From Terriglobia bacterium (GTDB lineage: Bacteria; Acidobacteriota; Terriglobia; Terriglobales; Acidobacteriaceae), in the NCBI GenBank assembly GCA_020073465.1, contig JAIQFC010000031.1, positions 1 to 58,940 on the forward strand: a stretch of DNA of 58,940 nt. The letters are read 5' to 3'. A program made the translations under genes and the position numbers. Shown piece by piece: positions 52,077 to 58,940 of the stretch; within the stretch, counting starts at the first letter, position 1, and each line of letters begins with the position of its first letter. The notes under the pieces are model-generated. The model had not been told where the DNA came from. It saw only the letters and a list, made by a program, of their open reading frames with translations, and searched no databases.

Positions 52077-53806
52077 ATTCTTGGCGCCAGCGCTGTTGTT
52101 TCCTCGGTATTCTCTGTGCTTCTGTGGTGAACGCGTTTTCTCTCGATCGAGAGGCTTTCACGTTTACGAATTATGACTTGAAGGTTCAGGTCGAACCCGG
52201 CCAACATCGGCTGGGTGTGCGTGGAAAGATTACTCTCCGAAACGATTCATCATCTCCGCAGAAAATTGCCGTGCTACAGATTTCGTCCTCTCTCGACTGG
52301 CACTCCATTAAGGCCGGGGATAAGGCGTTGCAGTTTGTCTCGCAGCCATACACATCCGATATCGACCACACCGGGGCGCTCTCGGAAGCGATTGTGACGT
52401 TGCCGGAGCCGGTCGCGCCCAAGGACACGATCGAGCTGGACGTGGCCTACGAGGGCGTGATCTTGCTTGATGCGACCCGTCTTACCCGAATTGGAGCGCC
52501 CGAAGCCCAGGCTAACAGCTCCGATTGGGACCAGATCAGCGCGAAGTTCACTGCCGTCCGTGGCGCGGGATATGTCGCGTGGTACCCGATGGCGACCGAC
52601 GCAGCGAATCTCTCCGAAGGCAACAGCCTATTCGACGTGCTGGGCAGATGGAAGGCGCGAGAGGCTGGATCGAGGATGCACCTGCAGATTGGAGTAACAA
52701 GGAGCGGTTACACTGAACCGGCGCAGGTCCTGTTCAACGGAGTGCAGTGTCTATTGGGAATGCATGAACAGATGGACCTTGCCCAGCTTGCCGTTGCCGA
52801 CTGCTCTTACCAGCCCTTGCGGTTAGACGCGCCCACGTTTGTGATTGCCGACTATCAAGTTCTTGAGCGGCCCACAATCGAGGTCCGTTACCTGCCCGGC
52901 CACGACGTCGCAGCAGCAAACTTCGCCGACGCGGCGGAAAAAGTTGCCCCACTCATCTCCGAATGGTTTGGCCCCCTGCGCGAGAAAGCGAAAACGTCCG
53001 ACCTTCCGGTGCCTGATGCCGCTCCGTTCGAGAGCGGCATCCTCCTGCTCACACCCCTCGCAAGTACAGACCCCAAGTTGGCGGGGCTAGCCGCAGCACA
53101 CCAACTCACACACTCAGACTTCTTGTCTTTCCGTCCCTGGATTGACGAGGGTCTCGCTCACTTCGCGCAGGCTCTTTATCTCGAACATGAGAAGGAACGC
53201 CAGGCAGCGCTCGATTACATGGGGCTGCACCGTTCCGCGTTCGCTGAGGCTGAAAAGCGAACGGCCACACCCAGATCCGAAGACGAAGTGAACCATTCTC
53301 TGGTGAACACAACCAGCGAAGAGCTGTATCGCAGTAAGGCGATGTACATCTGGTGGATGCTGCGAGACATAGTCGGAGAACTGGCGCTGAAAAAGGTTCT
53401 CGCCGCCTACCATCCCGAGCAGGACAAAGAGCCTTCGTACATGCCGCATTTGATTGCGGCGCAGACCCAGCGCGATCTGGAATGGTTCTTCGAGGACTGG
53501 GTCTACCGCGACCGTGGCCTGCCGGACTTCAAAGTCGAATCCGCTTTCCCGCGCAAAACGATGACCGACACCTACATGCTCACGATCACCGTGAACAATC
53601 TGGGCGCAGCTGGAGCAGAAGTTCCCGTCACCGTGAAATTTGCTGGCGGTGAGGTCACGAAACGGCTGGAGGTACGCGGCAAGAACAAGGCGGTGATTCG
53701 CGTGGAGGTTCCATCAGCTCCGCAGGAAGTTGTTGTCAATGACGGTAGTGTTCCAGAGAGCGACACAAGCAATAACACGTTCAGGATCGAGCAAGAAGGA
53801 AAGTAG
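52073..53806 (+). CDS. Gluzincin-like membrane/secreted peptidase homologue
   Basis: The product is 577 residues. The start ATG overlaps the rlmB stop (ATGA). An N-terminal signal peptide (CCFLGILCASVVNAFS) lies in the repeat at 52099-52135. A long beta-sandwich region with LKVQVEPGQHRLGVRGKITLRNDS leads to an M1-like catalytic region, where the motif is HQLTH at about 343-347 rather than HExxH, followed by WIDEGLAHF with Glu359. A C-terminal domain has WWMLRDIVGELALKKVL and a CARDB-like beta domain (TITVNNLGAAGAEVPVTVKFAGG). Loss of the catalytic Glu suggests a catalytically weak or inactive peptidase. Function unknown. Confidence 0.75.
   Translation: MNSWRQRCCFLGILCASVVNAFSLDREAFTFTNYDLKVQVEPGQHRLGVRGKITLRNDSSSPQKIAVLQISSSLDWHSIKAGDKALQFVSQPYTSDIDHTGALSEAIVTLPEPVAPKDTIELDVAYEGVILLDATRLTRIGAPEAQANSSDWDQISAKFTAVRGAGYVAWYPMATDAANLSEGNSLFDVLGRWKAREAGSRMHLQIGVTRSGYTEPAQVLFNGVQCLLGMHEQMDLAQLAVADCSYQPLRLDAPTFVIADYQVLERPTIEVRYLPGHDVAAANFADAAEKVAPLISEWFGPLREKAKTSDLPVPDAAPFESGILLLTPLASTDPKLAGLAAAHQLTHSDFLSFRPWIDEGLAHFAQALYLEHEKERQAALDYMGLHRSAFAEAEKRTATPRSEDEVNHSLVNTTSEELYRSKAMYIWWMLRDIVGELALKKVLAAYHPEQDKEPSYMPHLIAAQTQRDLEWFFEDWVYRDRGLPDFKVESAFPRKTMTDTYMLTITVNNLGAAGAEVPVTVKFAGGEVTKRLEVRGKNKAVIRVEVPSAPQEVVVNDGSVPESDTSNNTFRIEQEGK
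52099..52135 (+). repeat. Half-copy of the CACCACAGAGG element inside a CDS
   Basis: TTTCCTCGGTATTCTCTGTG, then CTTCTGTGGTGAACGCG: the right arm of the element, one side only, encoding part of the signal peptide of the peptidase-like protein. Confidence 0.7.
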
Positions 53807-53810
53807 GATC

Positions 53811-53942
53811 TCACCACAGAGGCACGGAGACACAGAGAAGCCCTGAATGCAAAACTTGGCGGTACGTCGATTGTGAGCATCACTAAGTATTAAGAATTCC
53901 TTTTTCGTTTTCTTTCCTCCGTGTCTCCGTGCCTCCGTGGTA
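53811..53942. repeat. CACCACAGAGG inverted-repeat element, copy 2
   Basis: TCACCACAGAGGCACGGAG on the left; CTCCGTGCCTCCGTGGTA on the right. 132 bp, AT-rich centre, similar layout to copy 1. It starts 5 bases after the peptidase-like stop codon. Confidence 0.8.
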
Positions 53943-53969
53943 GTTTGATCTTCCGTTCGGGAGGGACTG

Positions 53970-55403
53970 TTGGCCTACATCCAATTTCTGGGCGCCGCGG
54001 GTACAGTAACTGGTTCAAAGCATCTGATCAACACTTCGGACGATCTTCGCGGGAAGAATGGCCTGCAGGTGCTGATCGATTGCGGTCTGTTTCAAGGCCA
54101 GAAAGAGTGGCGCGAGCGCAATTGGCGCGACACCCCCGTCCCGGCGAGAGAGATCGATGCTGTCATTCTTACGCACGCGCATCTCGACCATTGCGGCTGG
54201 ATTCCCCGGCTGGTGAAAGAAGGCTTCCGCGGACCAATCTACGCCACGCCGCCGACGATTGATCTGTGTGGCATCATCCTTCCCGACTCCGGCCACCTGC
54301 AGGAAGAAGATGCCGCGTTCTACAACAAGGGTAAGAAGTCGAAACACGATCCAGCCTTGCCGCTCTATACGTTCGAGGAAGCGCAGGAATCATTGCGGTA
54401 CTTCAAGGCAGTGAGCGTTGGTCAGGACACTACGCTCTCACCCGAGCTTTCATTCCGCTTTGTCCGGGCGGCCCACATTCTAGGATCGTGTATGGCCGAG
54501 GTCATACTCAAGACGGGGCCACAGACGCGGCGACTGCTTTTCACGGGTGACATCGGCCGCGTGCAAGACCATAAAATCGCACCCGGAAAAGTCGTCCATT
54601 CCGGGCCTGCCGAGGGCGAGATCGCGGATGTGGTTGTCATGGAATCCACGTACGGCAACCGCCTTCATCCCGAGGAAGATCCGAGGCCAGAATTAGCCGC
54701 CCTGATCACGGCAACGGCGAGGCGTGGCGGAAGCGTCGTCGTGCCGGCGTTCGCCATCGAGCGCACGCAGAAATTTATCTTCATCCTCAAACACTTGATG
54801 GAGTCAGGCGAAATCCCGCGATTGCCTGTATTTTGCGACAGTCCGATGGCCATCAAGGCAGTGGAGATTTTTCTCAAGCACGACGAGGAATACACCGAGG
54901 AGACCCGCGGCTTAATCCGGAAATACGGCTCACCGCTGGAGTGGCCGGGTTTTACCTTCGCGTCCACAGCGGAGGAGTCGAAGAAGATCAATGCTGTACC
55001 GACTCCTGTGATCATCATCTCCTCGAGCGGCATGGTGACCGGAGGGCGCATCCTGCACCATTTGTCGCAACGGCTGCCCGATCCGAAGAACCTGATCCTG
55101 TTCATCGGCTTTCAGGCGCCCGGAACGCGGGGGTTCACGATCAAGAGCAAGTCCTCTGAGGTGAAGATTTTCGGCGATTTCGTGCCCATTCGAGCCCAGG
55201 TTGCGGCGTTGGAGCAGTTTAGCGACCATGCCGATCCGCCCGAGCTGCTGCAATGGCTGCGGACCTTCCGCAGCCGTCCGGGTGCAACATATCTCGTGCA
55301 CGGCGAGCCTAATGCGTCCGGGCAGTTACAGGATCTGATGAAGAAGGAACTGGGATGGCGGGTAGAGGTGGCAAAATACCTGGAGAAAGTGGAAGTGGCG
55401 TAG
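53970..55403 (+). CDS. Metallo-beta-lactamase / beta-CASP RNase-like protein
   Basis: The product is 477 residues from a TTG behind GGGAGG. The MBL fold has FLGAAGTVTGSKHLI, LTHAHLDHCGWIPRLV (HxHxDH, two zincs), FVRAAHILGSCMAEV, FTGDIGR and GSVVVPAFAIERTQKFIFILKHLM, then the beta-CASP DSPMAIKAVEIFLKH and SSSGMVTGGRILHHL, and C-terminal FSDHADPPELLQWL. It is likely a CPSF-like ribonuclease (RNA processing) of the YsiA/Ysh1 type, possibly endonucleolytic. No RNA partner known here. Confidence 0.92.
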   Translation: MAYIQFLGAAGTVTGSKHLINTSDDLRGKNGLQVLIDCGLFQGQKEWRERNWRDTPVPAREIDAVILTHAHLDHCGWIPRLVKEGFRGPIYATPPTIDLCGIILPDSGHLQEEDAAFYNKGKKSKHDPALPLYTFEEAQESLRYFKAVSVGQDTTLSPELSFRFVRAAHILGSCMAEVILKTGPQTRRLLFTGDIGRVQDHKIAPGKVVHSGPAEGEIADVVVMESTYGNRLHPEEDPRPELAALITATARRGGSVVVPAFAIERTQKFIFILKHLMESGEIPRLPVFCDSPMAIKAVEIFLKHDEEYTEETRGLIRKYGSPLEWPGFTFASTAEESKKINAVPTPVIIISSSGMVTGGRILHHLSQRLPDPKNLILFIGFQAPGTRGFTIKSKSSEVKIFGDFVPIRAQVAALEQFSDHADPPELLQWLRTFRSRPGATYLVHGEPNASGQLQDLMKKELGWRVEVAKYLEKVEVA

Positions 55404-55417
55404 CCTCCTGCAAGCAG

Positions 55418-55475
55418 GTTGCATAGGTCCCCTTCGGCAGGCTCAGGGCAGGCTTTCGCTTTGCTCAGGATGACA
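55418..55475. repeat. Solo GTCATCCTGAGC-family repeat
   Basis: GGTTGCATAGGTCCCCTTCG to GCTCAGGATGACA; the TTGCATAGGTCC word matches repeat E at 43788. It lies between the convergent MBL and trpD genes. Confidence 0.6.
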
Positions 55476-55494
55476 CGTCAGCGTTGGGGTGGTG

Positions 55495-56577
55495 TTACGT
55501 AGAGGTGAATCGTACGAGCGCTTCCAGCTTCCCGGAAGCAGCGCCCGAATCGATTGACTTCTCGGCGATGGGCATCGCCTCTGCCAAGTGCTCGGCGCGC
55601 CCCGCTGCCACCAGGGCGGCGGCTGAGTTGAGCAACACTACGTCGCGGTGCGGTGACCTCTGTCCCCGCAAGATTTCGCGGATGATCTTGGCATTTCCAG
55701 CGGCGTCACCTCCTGAGATGTCGTGGAGAGACGCGCGCGTCAGGCCGAACTCCTCCGGCGTCACTTCATAGGTCCTCACCAAACCATCGCGAGCCTCCGC
55801 TATGCGGGTTGGGCCGGTGATGGTGATCTCATCGAGTCCGTCCAGGCCGTGCACGACGAGCGCGCGATGCAGACCCAGCATGCTGAGCGCTTCAGCCAGT
55901 TTTTCGACCAGTTCGAGAGAATAGACTCCCACCACCTGCCCCGAGGCTCGTGCGGGGTTGGTCAGCGGACCGAGCAGGTTGAACATCGTCCGCAGACGCA
56001 GTTCCCGCCGCACTTTTTGCACCTGCTTCATGGCCGCGTGCAGGTCGGGCGCGTACAGAAAGCAGATCCCGACTTCGCGCAGGCACTGAGCGGCGCGCTC
56101 TGGCGGAAGCTGGATCTTCACGCCGAGAGCTTCCATCACATCGGCCGAGCCGCACCTGGAGCTGATGCTGCGGTTGCCGTGCTTGGCCACGCGAACTCCA
56201 GCTCCGGCCGTGACGAACGCCGTCGCAGTCGAAATATTGAAAGTTCCACTGGCATCGCCGCCGGTCCCGCTGGTGTCAATCAATGACGCGTCGATCGGAT
56301 CGGGTTCCAACGCGTCGCGGCCGGTGCCGCTGACGTCAAGCGCGCTGGCGGCCGCGGAGCGGTCGATGGGGAGAGGGGTGGCGGCAGCACGTATGGCTTC
56401 GGCGAAGCCAACGATCTCCTCGACCGTTTCGCCCTTCATGCGCAAGGCAACGAGCAGTGCGGCGATCTGCGCGTCGCTGCAGTTGCCGGCGAGCACCTCG
56501 GCCATCACTTCGCGAGCTTCATCGCGCGCGAGCGACTGACTTTGATTAGCGATGCGATGGAGGGCGTCAAGGATCAT
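55495..56577 (-). CDS. trpD: Anthranilate phosphoribosyltransferase
   Basis: The product is 360 residues from the ATG at 56577 (a GTG lies three codons upstream). GTGGD at [43 protein letters not shown], and [10 protein letters not shown] are diagnostic. It transfers phosphoribosyl from PRPP to anthranilate in tryptophan synthesis. It is oddly long by 20 residues: [20 protein letters not shown] (81-100) precedes [10 protein letters not shown] (101-110), a tandem copy of the PRPP-binding loop. The second copy keeps GTGGD. No other trp gene is adjacent. Confidence 0.92.
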   Translation of the reverse strand: MILDALHRIANQSQSLARDEAREVMAEVLAGNCSDAQIAALLVALRMKGETVEEIVGFAEAIRAAATPLPIDRSAAASALDVSGTGRDALEPDPIDASLIDTSGTGGDASGTFNISTATAFVTAGAGVRVAKHGNRSISSRCGSADVMEALGVKIQLPPERAAQCLREVGICFLYAPDLHAAMKQVQKVRRELRLRTMFNLLGPLTNPARASGQVVGVYSLELVEKLAEALSMLGLHRALVVHGLDGLDEITITGPTRIAEARDGLVRTYEVTPEEFGLTRASLHDISGGDAAGNAKIIREILRGQRSPHRDVVLLNSAAALVAAGRAEHLAEAMPIAEKSIDSGAASGKLEALVRFTST

Positions 56578-56588
56578 GGCATACACGA

Positions 56589-56606
56589 GTGTTCCAACCG
56601 GAACAC
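56589..56606. promoter_or_regulatory. GTGTTCC-N4-GGAACAC dyad before trpD
   Basis: A perfect 7-4-7 palindrome, 12 bases upstream of the trpD ATG; a GGAACAC half-site recurs at 56632 and a GAGATTT/AAATCTC palindrome lies near 56634-56652. Operator-like by position only. Confidence 0.5.
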
Positions 56607-56714
56607 AATTGCGATTTTACCGGAACACTGGGGAGATTTCGGAAATCTCGGAAAACCACCTTAAAGCTATAGCGGAGCGGCGGCAGGCGGCAGGGCGGAA
56701 TGGAGTTAGGACAG

Positions 56715-56732
56715 GTGCCGAAATATCGGCAG
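56715..56732. promoter_or_regulatory. GTGCCGA-N4-TCGGCA dyad, single
   Basis: GTGCCGAAATATCGGCAG differs from the tandem dyads at 23289 only in the centre and in the last base. It lies about 140 bases upstream of trpD. Confidence 0.5.
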
Positions 56733-57092
56733 GAAAATCATGGAGCGAACAAAAAGCGGCGGCGTAAAACGAGGCTCGAAGCATTCATTGTCGCTTGCGA
56801 CCAGACTTGTCAGAGCCCGATCTGACGTGGGGCTGAGGAGGTCTCCGTTTCAGTACCTCAGGGGGCTAAAGAGTGTGCGTGAGAACTCGTTTCGTCCCCG
56901 CGGAGTCTGTGTCGTAGCTTCTCTTTCGCCCCTCTGGGGCTTGTTGTCTTTCCACTTCTACCCACGGCTTACGCCGTGGGCTGCATTCTTACGCCGCTTC
57001 GCGGCTTAACACAAAATCGCTGGTCCACTTTTCAGACGACAATCAAGCTACGACACAGACTCCTACGGGACTCATTCGACCTCCCACTTCTG

Positions 57093-57178
57093 CCCGGCAC
57101 TTCCGTGCCGGGCTTTCATATACCGCCCCTTCGGGGCTGGAATCTGCTGATCCCGTTCCACCTCTTCACCCGGAATTC
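57093..57178. repeat. CCCGGCAC-hairpin repeat, copy 2
   Basis: CCCGGCACTTCCGTGCCGGG, then the CCCCT/GGGG hairpin and a tail ending CACCCGGAATT. Corresponds to 16479-16566. Confidence 0.65.
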
Positions 57179-57296
57179 AGTTCTCACGCACACTCTAGAA
57201 GCCCCGACAGAAAAGAAAGGCTATGACCGCAACGTTGAAAACGCTGCACCACCCAAAATCAGAAGGCTGCGCTAGCCAGAGTTTTTGAACAAACTC

Positions 57297-58775
57297 TTAG
57301 GTCCTCACAGTCGACGTTTGCTGCCTTTCGGCGAAATACTCCCGCCAATCCTGGGGAAGAGCCGCCGTATCGATGGCCTTCTGGAGGAGGTCACAATTGT
57401 ACTTGTCGCGTACGAAGAGCCGGTTCATGTCGGCGATTGTGATTGCTTTATGGTCGCGGCTGATCACGTGAAAGGAGTCGCCGGTGGTTACCAGCCCTTC
57501 CCTTTCGACGGAGAAATAGAACCCGCTGCGGCCGCTGTGCAGGAATCGCTCGAGGATGTCATCTCTCTGGAACTTTGCCGCCAGCTTGTAGCATGGAACC
57601 CGCGGCTGCCGGACCATGATGATCGCCGAACCGATCTGAAATCGATCGCCGATGTGAAGTTCATCCTCGACCAGTCCCTCGGTCGTGAAATTCTCACCAA
57701 ACATTCCCCACTGAAGCTCGGTCTCCGGCAGTTCCTGTCTCCAAAACGAGTAGGCCGAGAGGACCATCTCGCCCGAGGTGCCCTCGTGGGGGAGGTAGGG
57801 GTCTCCCGCCCGCAGGGTTTCGTCCATGTCCTCGGGTTCCTCGTATCCGATGAAATCCTCGCCGAAGGGGGCGCGCAACGCTCCTTCGTCGGTGTGCTGG
57901 ATATGATCGCGGAGCTTTGTTCCGAGCATGGTGAAGGAAAGCCACCTCCAGCTGTTTCGAAAGCAATCCTCTTGTTCCCTGTTGCAGTACCAAACCCACT
58001 CGGAAATGTCGGAGAGCCAGGCCTCGCCGCCACAGGCCTCGAGCCGCCGGATGAGATGTTCGTTGCTGAAGTCGTTCAGCCGGCAGAAGATTTCTCCCTG
58101 GATGCCGATGAGGAGCCGTTCACGGTTGTACTTCGCCGGAATGCCTCGGAAGTGGTCGCGGATGCGAATCAAGGTGGTGACGAGGGCCGCGAGCTGCTCG
58201 CCCGGTCGGAGCCCCGGTGTCTCCACGGTCTCGCAGAGTTCCTTCAGGGATTGGGCATAGGCCGCATCTGTGTCCCCTGGATGCACCTCGTAAGGCCGGC
58301 CCTTGAGTAGAAGCTTGCGCAAAATGTCCGAGGCTACGATGGCACGCCACCCTGTTCGGGCCAGCTCCGGTCCAAAACTGCCCAGCTCCTGGTACCCCTC
58401 CTCAAAGGTGGGGGAGACCAGAGGGACCTCCGGACAACCTAACTGTCGAAACACTTTTCGAATATGGGGAACGTACTGACCAAAGCGACACGGACCTTCC
58501 GCTGCGGCCAGCATGAAGGCCGTCCTCTTCGGATCGAACGCGGGGCCTTCAATCACCTTCACGAAGTCGCCCAGCGTAACCTTGGCCGGCAGGCATTCCT
58601 CCCCCGCCAGGTAGCGGGCGCCCAGCTCCAATGTCCGAGCATCGGAAGGTGGCAGAGCAACGGCGTCGATCCCTACGGACCGGAAGGCCGCTGCCATAGC
58701 CTCCGCAGCGCAATCGTTCATGCGAGGGATGTAGAGTCGGCGTCCATTCAACCCTGGGCTCATGTGCGCCACCAT
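57297..58775 (-). CDS. 2-hydroxyacyl-CoA dehydratase-like protein fused to MOSC domain
   Basis: The product is 492 residues; an alternative start at 58763 overlaps the upstream stop by ATGA. Residues 1-340 match the BcrC/HgdB-like subunit of 2-hydroxyacyl-CoA dehydratase or double-cubane cluster proteins: cysteines (C22, C61, C96, C114), AAEGPCRFGQY and EEPEDMDETL..YLPHEGTSGEMVLS. From about residue 341 the text becomes a MOSC domain: WRQELPETELQWGMFGENFTTEGLVEDELHIGDRFQIGSAIIMVRQPRVPCYKLAAKF, with Cys395 as the likely molybdenum-cofactor-sulfur residue, up to GLVTTGD. The usual C-terminus of the dehydratase and the first part of MOSC are both missing at the junction. A gene fusion or a chimera. 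Confidence 0.85.
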   Translation of the reverse strand: MVAHMSPGLNGRRLYIPRMNDCAAEAMAAAFRSVGIDAVALPPSDARTLELGARYLAGEECLPAKVTLGDFVKVIEGPAFDPKRTAFMLAAAEGPCRFGQYVPHIRKVFRQLGCPEVPLVSPTFEEGYQELGSFGPELARTGWRAIVASDILRKLLLKGRPYEVHPGDTDAAYAQSLKELCETVETPGLRPGEQLAALVTTLIRIRDHFRGIPAKYNRERLLIGIQGEIFCRLNDFSNEHLIRRLEACGGEAWLSDISEWVWYCNREQEDCFRNSWRWLSFTMLGTKLRDHIQHTDEGALRAPFGEDFIGYEEPEDMDETLRAGDPYLPHEGTSGEMVLSAYSFWRQELPETELQWGMFGENFTTEGLVEDELHIGDRFQIGSAIIMVRQPRVPCYKLAAKFQRDDILERFLHSGRSGFYFSVEREGLVTTGDSFHVISRDHKAITIADMNRLFVRDKYNCDLLQKAIDTAALPQDWREYFAERQQTSTVRT

Positions 58776-58940
58776 CGGAGCATTCCCTTACTGTCGAGGT
58801 ACGCCTCGCAACGGGTCAAGATCCCTGCATCGTTACTGTGAGCATCGAACTGGAGCGTGAGGAAAGGCTTGCCGCAGGCCTCTCCGAAAAAATGTTTGAT
58901 GTACGAGTCGGGGCCGCACTTGAAATTGGTGATGTAGATG
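58760..58940 (-). CDS. Acyl-CoA dehydratase activase-like protein, C-terminus, partial
   Basis: The minus strand from the window edge to a TGA at 58760-58762 encodes 59 residues. YITNFKCGPDSYIKHFFGEACGKPFLTLQFDAHSNDAGILTRCEAYLDSKGMLR fits the C-terminus of large BcrAD/BadFG-type activases. Its stop overlaps the start of the dehydratase-like gene, as in an operon where the activase supplies electrons with ATP hydrolysis. Confidence 0.7.
   Translation of the reverse strand, partial: IYITNFKCGPDSYIKHFFGEACGKPFLTLQFDAHSNDAGILTRCEAYLDSKGMLRWWRT

Larger units (their letters stand above)
56607..57296. other. 690-base gene-free stretch with many hairpins
   Basis: No supported gene. It contains the dyad at 56715, GCCCC/GGGGC and CCCACGG/CCGTGGG hairpins near 56930-57010, and the CCCGGCAC repeat at 57093-57178. 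Short open frames here translate the repeats. Confidence 0.55.

Noticed and set aside
56740..57296. Short open frames in the gap after trpD
   Set aside because: They translate palindromic repeats (for example FYPRLTPWAAFLRRFAA) and lack start signals.

Overview
The window reads as a GC-rich chromosomal segment of an acidobacterium. This is inference from the protein styles (PilZ protein, zinc-ribbon Ser/Thr kinase, LytTR regulator, Crp/Fnr proteins with an N-terminal CxxC, many small secreted proteins) and from the dense load of short palindromic intergenic repeats typical of Terriglobia-like genomes. No rRNA or tRNA gene, prophage or CRISPR array was recognised.

Layout. 1-132: N-terminus of a transposase cut by the window edge. 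384-872: small secreted repeat protein. 1189-3513: groES-groEL with a sigma-70 promoter, a CIRCE operator and a terminator. 3580-6618: a large membrane patatin-like protein. 7167-10979: cytochrome c, a cell-wall amidase with an AMIN domain and a lytic transglycosylase. 11319-13218: holB and tmk. 13511-15379: M61 peptidase. 15543-20213: rnhB, a PilZ protein on the opposite strand, and the ribosomal/RNA-maturation cluster rpsP-khpA-rimM-trmD-rplS. 20470-24707: a GAF/PAS sigma-54 activator, then an unusual 870-base leader with enhancer-like dyads and a -24/-12 promoter candidate, then a Crp/Fnr regulator. 24955-28253: thiolase, acetyltransferase, secreted protein and LytTR regulator on the minus strand. 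28443-29867: fibronectin-III and collagen-like secreted proteins. 30004-32445: a small conserved protein, purS and glmS. 32487-38748: membrane proteins, a tandem pair of small secreted paralogues and a Ser/Thr kinase. 39273-46692: dnaK, dnaJ and hspR with a HAIR operator, interrupted by a GIY-YIG nuclease gene between two copies of a repeat element, a cupin and an amino-acid permease. 46986-55403: deacetylase, flavin reductase, EthD-like protein, ffh, peroxiredoxin, rlmB, a peptidase-like protein and a beta-CASP nuclease. 55495-58940: trpD, then a 2-hydroxyacyl-CoA-dehydratase-like protein fused to a MOSC domain, behind the end of its probable activase.

How parts work together. Heat shock appears to use two independent repressors: HrcA on CIRCE for groESL (hrcA is not in the window) and HspR on HAIR for dnaK, with hspR itself 5 kb downstream. 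The minus-strand cell-wall genes at 7.7-11 kb form a peptidoglycan-remodelling pair.

The most unusual material is structural: (i) about 210-240 bp composite inverted-repeat elements, two of which bracket the GIY-YIG nuclease gene inside the dnaK-dnaJ locus, suggesting a nuclease-linked repeat-mobility system; (ii) a repeat inserted at the start of hspR, with duplication of the first codons and creation of an upstream ORF; (iii) a dehydratase-MOSC chimera; (iv) a 20-residue internal duplication across the substrate loop of TrpD; (v) a signal peptide encoded by half of an interspersed repeat.
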